Part shown: in pieces, positions 9,801 to 18,888 of the stretch
Numbering within the stretch: position 1 is the first letter of the stretch
Layout: every line of letters begins with the position of its first letter
Assembly (NCBI GenBank): GCA_043228905.1
Contig: JBHGNT010000014.1
Coordinates: forward strand, 12,462,001-12,526,000
From: Azolla caroliniana
Taxonomy: Eukaryota > Polypodiophyta
Direction of reading: 5' to 3'
Length of the DNA: 64,000 nucleotides
Translations under genes and position numbers: made by a program
Notes under the pieces: model-generated
The model's input: only the letters and a program-made list of their open reading frames with translations
Databases searched by the model: none
What the model was told of the DNA's origin: nothing

Positions 9801-10329
9801 CGTCAGTGAAGGTGTGCCCTATGCAGGCCGGATCTCGTAGACTAGGGTCCGATGCAACCCCTTTGATTCTCGACGCGTTGTCCTCCGGTAAGGGTGCCGC
9901 TACTGGCCTTACCTTCCGGTCCACAGTCTTGTACTTGGTGTTTACGTGGGCCGTCCGAACTGACTCGAGCCCTCGACCGAAGTCCGCGATGACTTCGTAC
10001 ATCTCCTCGGAACACACCGGTATCGTCCGGTCGTCGTTAAGGCCTTCTTCGACTACCTTTCCCAGCATTCCCAAGGTGTCGTCGAATGAGACCGCCTCCA
10101 CGGCTCCGTTGATTTCCTCGTCCGGGCCGAGAACTCCGCACGCTCGAAGTCTCGCCTCCGTCTTTGTTTTCTCTCGGCCGGCGATGCCGACCATCGCACA
10201 CGCTCCGTTGTCGGAGAACAAAAATTCCCTACCTATGGTACAAGGTTTCTTCGGTTTTATCGTACAGGTGTGGGGTTTTCCCGGGGTGTCCGGACTGTCG
10301 CGGCCCCACGCCTTGGCAGCCCTCTCTAA
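6838..10329 (-). CDS. pol: Gypsy-1 pol: reverse transcriptase, RNase H, integrase
   Basis: The frame is open from the frameshift site, where the codon TTA begins at 10329, to the stop at 6838. Counting from the TTG codon at 10221, the reverse transcriptase spans about 200-360 with catalytic PFLDDIPIKG (FLDD 352-355). RNase H spans about 510-640 with D520 (ITVDTS), E562 and D587 (ETDC). Integrase has zinc ligands H750, H757, C787 and C790, catalytic D817 (WMVDLV), D876 (VADRGEL) and E911 (GKVERGH), and a GPY/F-like module (RWFGPYVV). The 36 codons before TTG are conserved with Gypsy-2 (FL-[EK]-R, then WG and DSP), so translation probably enters by -1 frameshifting from gag. No defect is visible. 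Downstream are a short spacer, the polypurine tract and the 3' LTR. Confidence 0.93.
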   Translation of the reverse strand, partial: LERAAKAWGRDSPDTPGKPHTCTIKPKKPCTIGREFLFSDNGACAMVGIAGREKTKTEARLRACGVLGPDEEINGAVEAVSFDDTLGMLGKVVEEGLNDDRTIPVCSEEMYEVIADFGRGLESVRTAHVNTKYKTVDRKVRPVAAPLPEDNASRIKGVASDPSLRDPACIGHTFTDETLRELKIGGGGFLLPAEEDRFRRMLGRHGKAFAFSPEEIGCVDPTIVEPLVIFTVPHVPWNLKPIPVPRAHIPKLMELLRQKVDMGILEPSSAPYSNRWFTVPKKNGSLRFIQDLQPVNRVTIRNAGIGPTIDEFAEAFAGRSIYSVGDLYSGYDQFQLAVESRDITTMRTPLGLVRMCTLPQGGTNSVAHMVNAMNKVLRDCIPDITMPFLDDIPIKGCPVEERDETIGPDGCRRFVATHIDDCEKVLQRLEDARLTFSGEKSAFGQSEIMVVGHLCGPYGRKPSPAKVEAISAMKPDCSSVTEVRRFLGACAFYHIWIPHYAHLAEPLYGLLKKERRFEWLDEHAESVRKLKEALAAAPALRKAVYGKGTPVFITVDTSPTGIGWVVNQEDEDGNRLPIRFGVKVLSERQRGYAQVKRELWGIVSAVKADKDYLIGTEVIIETDCLPILGMVSGCATPDLAMLRWIAYIKSLDPEIRHISGKDNAMADMLSRARFDDEGGMVSEDEEVGVDFFEAAYITTDGMSTPALNEFDASKYDGEWLQIGGFLKTMTPDASWTKDEANRIRKKAYRFFLRDGHLWKHPKKRNGVPLRVVATKEEQEELLAAYHDSPWAGHRGTWATFEKLKGKYWWPGLYRDVHRFVSTCESCQMHSIVRHRDGLRPTYPPTIHFKWMVDLVTMPMGVGQMRYLVLAREDLTNQVEGRALQNKTTAAVCRFLIEDVICRYGCVGKIVADRGELDAEEAAELFDRLGVKLSLTTAYNPEANGKVERGHGPIVKALVRACGGRAGDWPRLLPYALWADRTTHSSVTGYMPTELMFGQTPIMPIERTISSWATVDWRDEMSREELLAARIRQLERRPEDVALATEKLRVARTKNKARFDRTHRLRPKKIEEGDWVLVYDSSLDNQHRATRKFARRWFGPYVVRSANDNGTYHLAELDGTRMAIPVAGKRIKAFKKRHDDEPDPALLVGSDERSENEEEPTGEE

Positions 10330-12452
10330 AAATCCTCTCGGTTATCGGAACCGAGGGAGTCGCGGTTACGCTCGTGGTTCGGCCTAACCGTCAAAAACTG
10401 GACCGAATGGCGGCCGTCCTGGCTCTTGACCCGCGCATAGGCCGAACCATTGTCCAGCACCTTGGTCTCCATTCGCGCCGCCGTGATGTACGGCTCTCCC
10501 AGTATGACCGGATGCGAAGACGTCTCCTGCACGAAGAAGTGCTGGTCAATCTCGACGTCGCCGATCTTGACTCGCACATTGGGACAGGCCCCGTGCAGTT
10601 CCTCGGTGGCGCGCGTTGCTGCCCTTATTTTCCACCCGTGCTTGGTGTTGATCGGCCATTTGCCCTTCTTATAGAAGTCCATGGACATCAAATTGATCTC
10701 CGATCCGTGGTCCACCAAAGCTATCACCGGTTCCTGGACATCGCCGATCTTCACCGGGGTTTCCGTGGTCGCTCGGGCCCAGTGCGGTCTCGAATAGTGG
10801 CTTTCCGCCCACTCGTCTCCCAGCGCCATGTCGTCTAGGTGCGTCGTCCGCACTTCCACCGGTCTTTCCGGTTCTGTCTCCGTTGACAGCCTCTTCCGTT
10901 TCACCAAGTCCACGATGGAGTCGTGGAACTCCTTCTTGGCGATTCCAAGCACCTCCCGTAGCGACAGCTCCACCTTGCTGTCGAGGATCCGTTCCTCCAG
11001 GACCTTTCGTAAGTCCGTGGTTCTTTCTATCTCCGTCCCCAGACGGTACCCGCCCTTCTGGGGTTTATCTTGCGTACCGGCCCTGCCGGCTTCGTCCCGT
11101 CGTGGCCCGGACCGGGTCTCGTATCGTTGTGAGGGCCCGGTCGTCCCGGGTTTTCCCACCCGCTTCTCTTCTACCAGAGCCTCGTAGTTCCGGCAAGCGG
11201 CTTCCACGAAGCCCGTCCTTTCCTCGACCGGGTCGCTCCACCCGGTCATCTCCCGTACCCGTTTCTCCGCACGGTCCGATTCCTCCCTTTTAAGCCCTGC
11301 ACCGGCAAGGCCTTCCAGCATCGTCGGCCAGAATCCGGCTTTGCTTTCCTTTCGGGCCTCGCCGCCCCCGACTCGAATGCCGGCCGACGCCGAGTAGTGG
11401 ACGGTTTCCGCGTGTCGGGCCGCCGCCTCTTCCATCAACCTTTTCATACCACCTTTTCCGTCGTTTCGGCTCAGGGCCCTTCGGGTGTCGCTGGCATGCA
11501 CCCGTCCTTCCCACAGGTACACCACCCGGTCCCTCAGCGCCTCCGCGAAGTCGCCGCAGTCCTTCCGAACGTGGCCGACTTCATCGCACCACATGCACCT
11601 GTTTCCTGCCGCCGGCCGTCGGTCACGAGCCGGTTCGCCTCCTTCCCTTCGGGCCTGCGCGATTTGGAGGTCCCTTATCGCCTTCGTCAATTCCTCCAGC
11701 GCCGCTCCTCCGGTTGAGCCTCTGACTACGCCGGTCGAAGCCGAACCGGTTTCCAACCACTCCCGGGTCTCTTCCTTGCGCACCTGTGGAGCTGGTTCGA
11801 GCTTCCTTGCTGCGACCGAGCCCGACCCGGTCGCCCCGTTATCCGCCCATTCTCGCCGTTTGTCGAAACGGCCACAGACCTTCCTGACAGCCGCCCAGTC
11901 GGTAGTGAGCCCGTCTTCGGTTTCCAGCAAGAGGCCCACTTGCTCCCGATCCCGCTCGTCGACCGACTTGACAAACAGCAAGACCCGGCTCGTGTCCAGG
12001 ATGGTTCGGTCGAGCGCCGAAAGGCGCGCAAAGTTTTCCTCGAACTCCCGGAGGAGTGCCGACGCGTTTCTTCCCTTCCCCGGGGACTCCACCCATTCCA
12101 TGAACCTTCGCTTCGAAAGCCGGAGCGCGTCGTCCAGCCCGTATTTCTCTAGGAGCCGACCTTCGAACTCCTCCCAGGTACGGCTCTCCGCCCGCACCTC
12201 GAGCACCTCCGCATGGATGCTCGGCATTGCCACTCGGGGAAAACCGGCAAGACGCCTTTCTTCCGGAATGTCCCGCATCAACATTTCTGCACCGTAGGAC
12301 GCCAGATACTTCGTGGCATCCCTCCCATCGAACCGGCCGATCGTGCCGACGACCGCCTCAATAGCTCTGTCGAGGGCACCGGTACCCTCGCGCGCGTTTA
12401 CGATCCGATCCACGGCCGAAGCCATGGCCTCTGCGAGATCCGACCCCCTCAT
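10326..12452 (-). CDS. gag: Gypsy-1 gag-protease polyprotein (708 residues)
   Basis: Start chosen at the first ATG (12452, MRGSDLAEAMASAVDR). The same frame is open upstream into the PBS but without ATG. Residues about 20-200 resemble a retrotransposon capsid, with helical stretches such as TWEEFEGRLLEKYGL. A CX2CX4HX4C zinc knuckle (CMWCDEVGHVRKDC, 286-299) would bind RNA. The protease lies near the C terminus with active site ALVDHGSEINLM (D581-H582-G583), where the usual Ser/Thr after Asp is His. It is followed by the expected hydrophobic segment (SSHPVILGEPYITAARME). The protein ends REDF at the frameshift site. It would form the particle and process itself and Pol in the cytoplasm. Start choice is uncertain; a second ATG (MASAVDR) is possible. 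Confidence 0.9.
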   Translation of the reverse strand: MRGSDLAEAMASAVDRIVNAREGTGALDRAIEAVVGTIGRFDGRDATKYLASYGAEMLMRDIPEERRLAGFPRVAMPSIHAEVLEVRAESRTWEEFEGRLLEKYGLDDALRLSKRRFMEWVESPGKGRNASALLREFEENFARLSALDRTILDTSRVLLFVKSVDERDREQVGLLLETEDGLTTDWAAVRKVCGRFDKRREWADNGATGSGSVAARKLEPAPQVRKEETREWLETGSASTGVVRGSTGGAALEELTKAIRDLQIAQARREGGEPARDRRPAAGNRCMWCDEVGHVRKDCGDFAEALRDRVVYLWEGRVHASDTRRALSRNDGKGGMKRLMEEAAARHAETVHYSASAGIRVGGGEARKESKAGFWPTMLEGLAGAGLKREESDRAEKRVREMTGWSDPVEERTGFVEAACRNYEALVEEKRVGKPGTTGPSQRYETRSGPRRDEAGRAGTQDKPQKGGYRLGTEIERTTDLRKVLEERILDSKVELSLREVLGIAKKEFHDSIVDLVKRKRLSTETEPERPVEVRTTHLDDMALGDEWAESHYSRPHWARATTETPVKIGDVQEPVIALVDHGSEINLMSMDFYKKGKWPINTKHGWKIRAATRATEELHGACPNVRVKIGDVEIDQHFFVQETSSHPVILGEPYITAARMETKVLDNGSAYARVKSQDGRHSVQFLTVRPNHERNRDSLGSDNREDF
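10329..10335 (-). other. Putative -1 ribosomal frameshift heptamer GGATTTT (Gypsy-1)
   Basis: On the minus strand gag ends GAG GAT TTT TAG. Slipping back one base on G-GAT-TTT continues as TTA GAG AGG in the pol frame, which is open and conserved from there on. G-GAU-UUU is a known -1 slippery heptamer in dianthoviruses and umbraviruses. Downstream, GTGGGG (10304-10309) can pair with CCCCAC (10270-10275). Gypsy-2 has the same heptamer at 16811-16817. Confidence 0.65.
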
Positions 12453-12475
12453 CTTCTGCTCTTCTGCCGCCTCTT

Positions 12476-12492
12476 TCACGTCGGGTTCACCA
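12476..12492 (-). other. Gypsy-1 primer binding site
   Basis: On the minus strand TGGTGAACCCGACGTGA lies four bases inside the 5' LTR edge. The same motif occurs in Gypsy-2 (18868-18884) and Gypsy-3 (24639-24655) at the same place. It starts with TGG, as required to pair with a tRNA CCA end; I do not assign the tRNA. Confidence 0.8.
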
Positions 12493-12496
12493 AAGA

Positions 12497-13296
12497 TGTC
12501 GAGATATTACGCAAGTGCGTGTGGATTAGAGGCGGGACCGCGGGGGTCTCGAACCAAAGAGCAAGCGAGGGAGGAGAAAGAGAGAGAACCGGCTACGCAG
12601 GACCGGGGATACACAGGGACACGGCCCTTCAGCACGGAGAACGCGAACAGACACCGACACAGACGGATGCGAATGACTAAATATGTGTATTAACAAAATG
12701 GCTAACACGACTACAACCCCCGATGGGGCACAGGTTGGTTGCAACCGAACAGGCCGGCGAACAGATGCCGATGCCTGTTCGCTTCGACGCACAAACGGGG
12801 AAATGGGGGGGGGGTAGCAGGTCGGAGGTGCTGCCGGAAGCACTCGGGCGTTCCTCGAAACAGCGCGAGCCTCCCCGGAACCCTGCACAGAAAGCTTTGG
12901 AGCTCAAGAAGGAAGGAAACAGAGAGAGCGAAGCGTCCAGAAACGGTCCGACAGCACTTCGTCCTCTCCGCGCCCGATCCCTGCAACACCTCTTTCCCGC
13001 TCCTTATATAGGCCGACGAACAGGCCGTCGTGTCAGCTTTATTCCCTGTCCCTTTTGGACAGGGATCCGCTCCGTTTTTCACGGATCCGCGTAGTTACGC
13101 CGCCGACTCGTACAGTTCGCGCGCGCGACCGAAAAGACTGTTCGCGCGGTCTTTGTCTCCACTTGAGTTAGGGCCCGTTCCTGCCGATTATCCTCTCAAT
13201 TCGTTTCTATGTACAACTCGGAGCGTGCGCGCGTGAAGAACCGGTTCCCACGCCTTGGTGCGCCGATTCCGCCTATGGACGGTTTTCTTCACGACA
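12497..13296 (-). repeat. Gypsy-1 5' LTR
   Basis: 800 bp, TGTCG...CGACA on the plus strand, with minus-strand TATATAA at 13004-13010 as likely core promoter. Differs from the 3' LTR at two positions that I can see. Confidence 0.95.
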
Positions 13297-13445
13297 ACGT
13301 AAAACAGAGAACACACAAGGAGAGAGAGAGAGGGAGAGAGAGAGCGAGAGAGAGCGAGAGAGACAGAGAGAGCAGAACACAATTTCAAAATTATATGAAG
13401 ACTCTGTACACACACTGTGCTAAGGAGCACTATTTATACAAGTCC
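13297..13445 (-). repeat. Copia-1 5' LTR, second fragment
   Basis: Starts with the repeated ACGT and continues as Copia LTR: AAAACAGAG, a GA-rich array, ACTGTGCT, then CTATTTATACAAGTCC, the TATA region shared with Copia-3 (40369-40375). It then breaks off into Gypsy-2 integrase sequence, so the outer part of this LTR (ending CTCAACA in relatives) is missing. Confidence 0.75.
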
Positions 13446-16400
13446 GCTTCTTGAAAATCTTCACCCGTTTCCCGACTATAGGCACTTGTAGCATCGTTCT
13501 ATCCAACTCGCATAGTCGGTAAGTTCCGTTGTCAAAAACTTTCCGAACCTCGTATAGCCCAAACCACCTTTTCGCAAACTTCCGCATCGTTGTATGTTGA
13601 TGATCCAAACTACTGTCGTAGACAATCACCCAATCTCCTTCTTCAATCTTCCGCGGTCGTAGTCGGTGCTTTGTGTCGAACCGGCTTTTATTCCGGAATC
13701 GCGCTTCTTGTTGTCGGTGTATTGCTTCCACTATGTCTTCCGGTCTTCCCTCTAGTTGTCATATCCGGACCGCTAGTAGTTCTTCCTGGCTCATCTCTTC
13801 CTTCCACGGTAGCATCGTTCATGTTGTGATCGAGGTTTCCGTTGGCATTACCGGTGCTTGTGCGGTCATGAGTTCTGTCGGCATGTAACCGGTTACGGAG
13901 CTATGCGTTGTCCGATCCGCCCATAGTGCATACGGAAGCATCTACGGCCAATCCTTCACCCTTCCATCACATGCCTTCACAAGTGCTTTGATGATCGACT
14001 ATGTCCTCTTTCGATCTTCCCGTTGGCTTCCGGATTGTATGCCGTTGTCAGTGTTAACCGAACTCCATGTTTGGTGAAGAATTCCTTAGCTTTATCAGAG
14101 TCGAGTTCTCCCCAATCCGCAATCACTTGTCCTACGCACCCGTACCTGCAAAACACCTCCTCCAAAAGAAATTGGCATACTGCAGAACACATTTTCCTTC
14201 GTAGCGTCTGACCTTCTACTTGGTTTGTGAGATCTTCCCGAGTTAACACCAAGTACTTCTTTTGTCTGATCCTGGTTGGCATGGCTACATTTGAAGTTGA
14301 TTGTCGGTGAGAATGTCGGATGTAACTCATCTCGGTGTCGAACTCCGAAGTAGATTTGACACTTCTCGCAGCTTTCCGTGAATTCCGCTATATCTTTGTA
14401 CATGTTCTTCCACCAATATTTTTGTTTGATTTTCACAAAAGTTGCCCATGTTCCTCAATGTCCAACCCAATCGGATTCGTGAAATTCGGACATTATCCGG
14501 TTTCGTTGCTCTTTCATCCCGACTACCCGAAGTGGTGTGCCATCCGGTCTTTTCAGCTCCCTCCATATTAATCCATTTTTCAAGAAGAAATTCGGACTTG
14601 CCGCTTCTTACTTTGGATCTCGGCTCTCTTCTCTTTATTGTCCGATGATTCCTCGATTTTTTGTAGCACTTTCCCGATCAGCAAGCTTTCTCCCTCGTAT
14701 TCTTCTTCCCGAAATTCTCGGATTACATTCACTCGGCATATGTGCTTCGAAGCAAGGTAGTCTTCGGAAACTTCTTCATTATCGGATTTGGTTATGTCAT
14801 CTCCAAACCGTGCCCTTGATAGCATATCCGCTACCACGTTGTCTTTTCCGGAGATATGTCGTACTTCCGGATTAATCAACTTAACATATGCAATCCATCT
14901 TAGCATAGCCACATCCGGTATCGTGCAACACTGCATCATCCCGAGTATCGGAAGACAATCCGTTTCGATCACTACTTCGGCTCTGATCAAGTAATCTCGA
15001 TCCGATTTGATTGTTGACACGAATCCCCATAATTCTCTTTTGACTTGTGCATATCCGCGTTGCCTTTTGTTGAGAACCTTTGCTCCGAATCGGATCGGAT
15101 TTCGTGAACCATCCGAGTTGGCTTGATTGATGACCTATCCGATTCCGGTTGGACTTGTGTCAACCGTTACTATGATCGGTCAGTCATAGTTCGGCATCTT
15201 TAGTGCTTTTGCCCTCCGTAGTGATTTCTTGAGCTTCTTCACGGCTTTGGTATGCTCCGGTTTGCATTTAAACTTCTTACCCTTCCGCAACAAGTGATAG
15301 AGTGGGTCCGCAATATGTGCATAGTGCGGAATCCATATGTGGTAGAATGCACACGCTCCGAGAAACCTTCAGACTTCGGATTGTGACTCGCATATTTCTT
15401 TCATCGCTTGAATCGCATCAATCTTGGTCGGTGACGGTCTTCGGCCGTAGGGCCCACATAGATGTCCGACTACCAATATCTCTTCTTGCCCAAATGCCGA
15501 TTTCTCCCCGGAAAGTGTTAGGTGCGCATCTTCGAACTTTCGAAGCACTTTCTCGCAATCGCGAATATGGTTGACTACGAACTGTCGGCATCCCCGATCA
15601 TCCATAGTCTCATCTTTTTCTTCCACCAGGCATCCTTTTATCAGAATGTCATCTAGGAACAACACCGTTATCTCCGGAATGCAGTCCCGAAGCACCTTGT
15701 TCATTGCATTCATCATATGTGAGACTGAGTTTGTTGCGCCTTGTGGTAGTGTGCACATACGAGCTAATCCTATCGGTGTCCGCATGCTAGTGATGTCTCG
15801 GCTCTCCACGGCTAGTTGGAATTGGTCATATCCGGAGTATAGGTCTCCGATGGAGTATATCGCACGACCGGCAAATGCTTCCGCAAATTCGTCCACAATC
15901 GAACCGACTCTGGAGTTCCGGATCGTGACCTTGTTCACCGGTTGCAAATCTTGAATAAATCAAAGTGACCCATTCTTCTTCGGAACCGTAAACCATCGAT
16001 TTGAATACGGAGCGTTTGATGGCTCTAGAATCCCCATCGCCACCTTCTCCTTGAGCAAGTCGATGACTTTCGGAATATGCGCCTATGGCATCGGAATCGG
16101 CTTCAGGTTCCATGGCACATGGTCAATCGTGAAGATCACCATCAGCTCCACTATCTTCGGATCAACGCACCCTATCTCCTTCGATGTAAATGCAAATTCT
16201 TTCCCATGTTGTTCCAACATCCCTCAGAATCATTCTTCTTCATTTTGTAAAAGGAAACCACCTCCACCGATCCGAAGTTTCTTCCGAGTCTCATCCGTGA
16301 AGGCATGTCCGATATCCACGGACTTCCGAAGTGTCGGATCTCCCGAGACTTCTTTCCTCTTTTGTTCGCTATCGGCGGGTAGTGGTCCTGTGGCCGGTTT

Positions 16401-16811
16401 CACCTTCTTCTCCACGGTCTTGTATTTCGTACTTACCATTGCTTCTTCTTTGCGGAGCGCATCCGGCCCCATTTTCACAATGATCTCGTACATCTCGACC
16501 GATTCCACCGGGACTACCCGGTCTCCCTGACTTGTATCTTTCGCGAGCTCTTCAAGCCGTTGTAGCGTGCTCCTATAGAACACTTCTTCGACTATTCCCA
16601 CGATTTCTTCATCTTCTTTTATTATTGATACCGACCGTAACTTATCCTCCACTTTTCGGTATTCTTTCTTCATTCCTCCGGTTACGGCTGTGTATGTAGA
16701 TGCCCCATCCGGACCGATTTGTACTTGTTTTGCTCCGAGAGTTTTCTTCCTATGTAGGGTATCAGGGCTTCTCGGACTATCACTTCCCCACTCCACAACA
16801 GTCCGCTTTAA
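13446..16811 (-). pseudogene. Gypsy-2 pol remnant
   Basis: Pieces in element order: the pol N terminus (LKRTVVEWGSDSPRSPDT, from 16811), the segment before reverse transcriptase (to about 16230), reverse transcriptase with VLFLDDILIKG (15369-15947), RNase H with ETDCLPILG and ISGKDNVVADMLSR (14580-15020), integrase core with DWGELDSDKAKEFF and NGKIERGHS (13977-14330), and a C-terminal part (13446-13731). The pieces lie in different frames with stops between them. Homologous throughout to Gypsy-1 pol. The integrase Asp segment reads ADWGEL instead of ADRGEL. Confidence 0.88.
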
Positions 16812-18871
16812 AAATCCATCCTTGTTTGGGACAAGAGCTCTCTATTGTTCCTTTCATGATTTGCCGGCATAGTTAGGAATTGGATGGATTTCCCTCCGCT
16901 TTGGCTCCGAATTCGTGCAAAAGCCGCACCGCTATCAAGCACCTTTGTCTCCATCCGTGAAGCCGTGATAAAGGGTTGCCCGAGGATCACGGAATGTGAG
17001 ACCTTGTCTTGTACGAAGAAATTTTGGTTCATCTCGACATCCCCGACCTTCACCGTCACATCCGGACAAGCCGCAAATAGATCTTCAGTTGCTTTAGTGG
17101 CTGCCCGGATCTTCCATCCATGATTGGTGTTAATAGGCCATTTCCCCTTCTGGTAGAACTCTTTGGACATCAAATTGATCTCCGATCCGTGATCAATCAA
17201 TGCTAGCACGGGCTCTTTGATGTTGCCGATTCGGAGCAGAGTCTCCGTAGTTGCACGCACCCAGTGTGGCTTTGTATAGTGGGAATTCAGAATCTCGTCC
17301 TCCATTTCGGTGTCGTTCATCAGAACGGTATTTGCATTCACCATCGGTGTATTTTCCTCCATCGTTTGTCTTTTTCTTTTTACCAAATCCACAAGAAGAT
17401 CATGGAACTCCTTTTTTGCTATTCCGAGTAGTTCCCGAACTGAAAAATCTACCTGGCTGTCGAGGATTCTCTCCTAGAACACTTTCTTTATGTCTGTCCG
17501 TTGCTCGATGTCTGAAGCGAGTTTGAATGTCAGAATCGATTTTCCTTTCCCTCTTCCATCGGAGTTCCAGCTCTCCGGTGTCTGAGATGGTCTAGCCGCA
17601 TCCTCCGTGCGTCGCCGCTTCTCGTCCACATACACCTCATGTAATTGACATAGGGCGTATACGCTATTCTTATCGACAGGGCACTCCCATCCCGTAGCTT
17701 CCCGGATGCCTTCCGCGATGCTTCGGATCTCGATGGAGTCGGTTTTCTCGGTGTTTTCTAGCACTTCCGGCCAAAAAGACACCTTTGCTCCCGATGACTC
17801 CCCAACACGTATTCCCGCGGTTGTCACGTAATTGCTCTTCGCTGCTATTTCCTCCTCTAGGACCTTCTTCATGCCGCCTTTTCGGAAGTTCGGTCGGAGC
17901 GGCTTCTGAGAGTCCATCGAATGAATCTGATTTCCCTCGTAGTAGATAAGATCCTGTCATAGCGCTTCCTTGTGCTCGTCACAATCCCTCCGATCATGTT
18001 CGGTGCTATCACACCATATGCACCGACGGTTCATATACTTGGAACTTCTGGGACAGTCTTCCGGCTTCTTCACCATCGCGATTTTTAGATTCTCCATCTC
18101 CTTCAGCAACTGCTCCACCATAGTTGTGTTGATTCCCTTCTCGGTCGTAGCTTCCCGAGCCCGCAGTTGATGGTCTTCCGATCCAGATCTCGGTTTCGGA
18201 ATCAGTTCCGAAACCCTCTTTTCTTCGTTGGCAAGGCATTGCCCCCCCTTTGTGTATCACACAATGATAGCCCGCACGCTTTCCCATATTTCGGTGAGGC
18301 CACTCTCGGTAGTCGTGTCCTCTAGAAGCACTCCAAGATCCTTCTGGTCCCGGACGTCTACGGCTTGTAAGAACATGATAATTTTGTCCGGTGCGAGGAT
18401 AGCTTGATCTCTCACAGACAACCTCCCGAACCGACTTTTGAATGGTGAAAACACATTGAGGACCTTCATCCCCTTGTCCGGCGTTTCCACCCAATCCTCA
18501 AATCCCCTCCGCGTTGCCTTGGAGGAGTCCTCGATAGCGAACATGGTCTTTAGCGCCTCTTCAAATGCTTCCCACATCGGATTTTGTTGTCGTAGCCCGT
18601 GGATATTTACTTGAAGCCTGTCGGTAGCTACCCGGTTGAAGGATGTCACTTGCAGTCCTTCCGAAATCCCGCATCGTATCATTTCCACCTTGTAGTCCCG
18701 AAGATAGCGTGATACGTCCTTCCCGTTGAATTGCCGGATCCGTTGCACGAGCCGCTCTACTACCGCCGCTATCTCTGACATCGCACGTTGTTCTTGAAGC
18801 ATTTGCTCGAACATCATCATCATGTTGTTAGCCTCCGGTTGATTTTCCATCTCCTTGCCACCCGTTTTCAT
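16808..18871 (-). pseudogene. Gypsy-2 gag-protease remnant
   Basis: Gag begins near ATG 18871 (MKTGGKEMENQPEAN), which overlaps the PBS. The capsid-like part is open to about 18257, then the frame breaks. A middle part is at 17474-17917, and the protease is open at 16808-17392 with ALIDHGSEINLMSKEF. The gag frame ends RMDF and TAA at exactly the same site as in Gypsy-1. The zinc-knuckle region around 18000-18030 lies in a broken stretch. Relics of both proteins are clear, but no full-length product is possible. Confidence 0.85.
16811..16817 (-). other. GGATTTT frameshift heptamer conserved in Gypsy-2
   Basis: On the minus strand the gag end reads ATG GAT TTT TAA, and pol continues in the -1 frame as TTA AAG CGG. 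Just downstream CGGACT (16800-16805) can pair perfectly with AGTCCG (16773-16778). Confidence 0.6.
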
Positions 18872-18888
18872 GTCGGGTTCACCAATTG

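Larger units (their letters stand above)
5967..13296 (-). mobile_element. Gypsy-1: complete, recent Ty3/Gypsy retrotransposon
   Basis: A 7330-bp element on the minus strand with two 800-bp LTRs that begin TGTCG and end CGACA. I see only two base differences between the LTRs (for example GTGTGTGTGG versus GTGCGTGTGG near the edge). ACGT occurs on both sides (5963-5966 and 13297-13300) as target duplication; a shared A makes a 5-bp reading possible. In element order: 5' LTR, PBS, gag-protease, a -1 frameshift site, pol (reverse transcriptase, RNase H, integrase), polypurine tract, 3' LTR. Pol order RT-RNaseH-IN is Ty3/Gypsy type. All frames are open, so it could be autonomous. It is visibly more GC-rich than the right half of the window. 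Confidence 0.95.

Noticed and set aside
9611-10387. 258-codon plus-strand ORF
   Set aside because: Antisense shadow of the GC-rich Gypsy-1 pol gene.
11485-12297. 270-codon plus-strand ORF
   Set aside because: Antisense shadow of Gypsy-1 gag; Ser/Arg-rich composition follows from the opposite strand.
12476-12492. Possible tRNA gene at the PBS
   Set aside because: Only the 3'-end complement is present; no cloverleaf arms around it.
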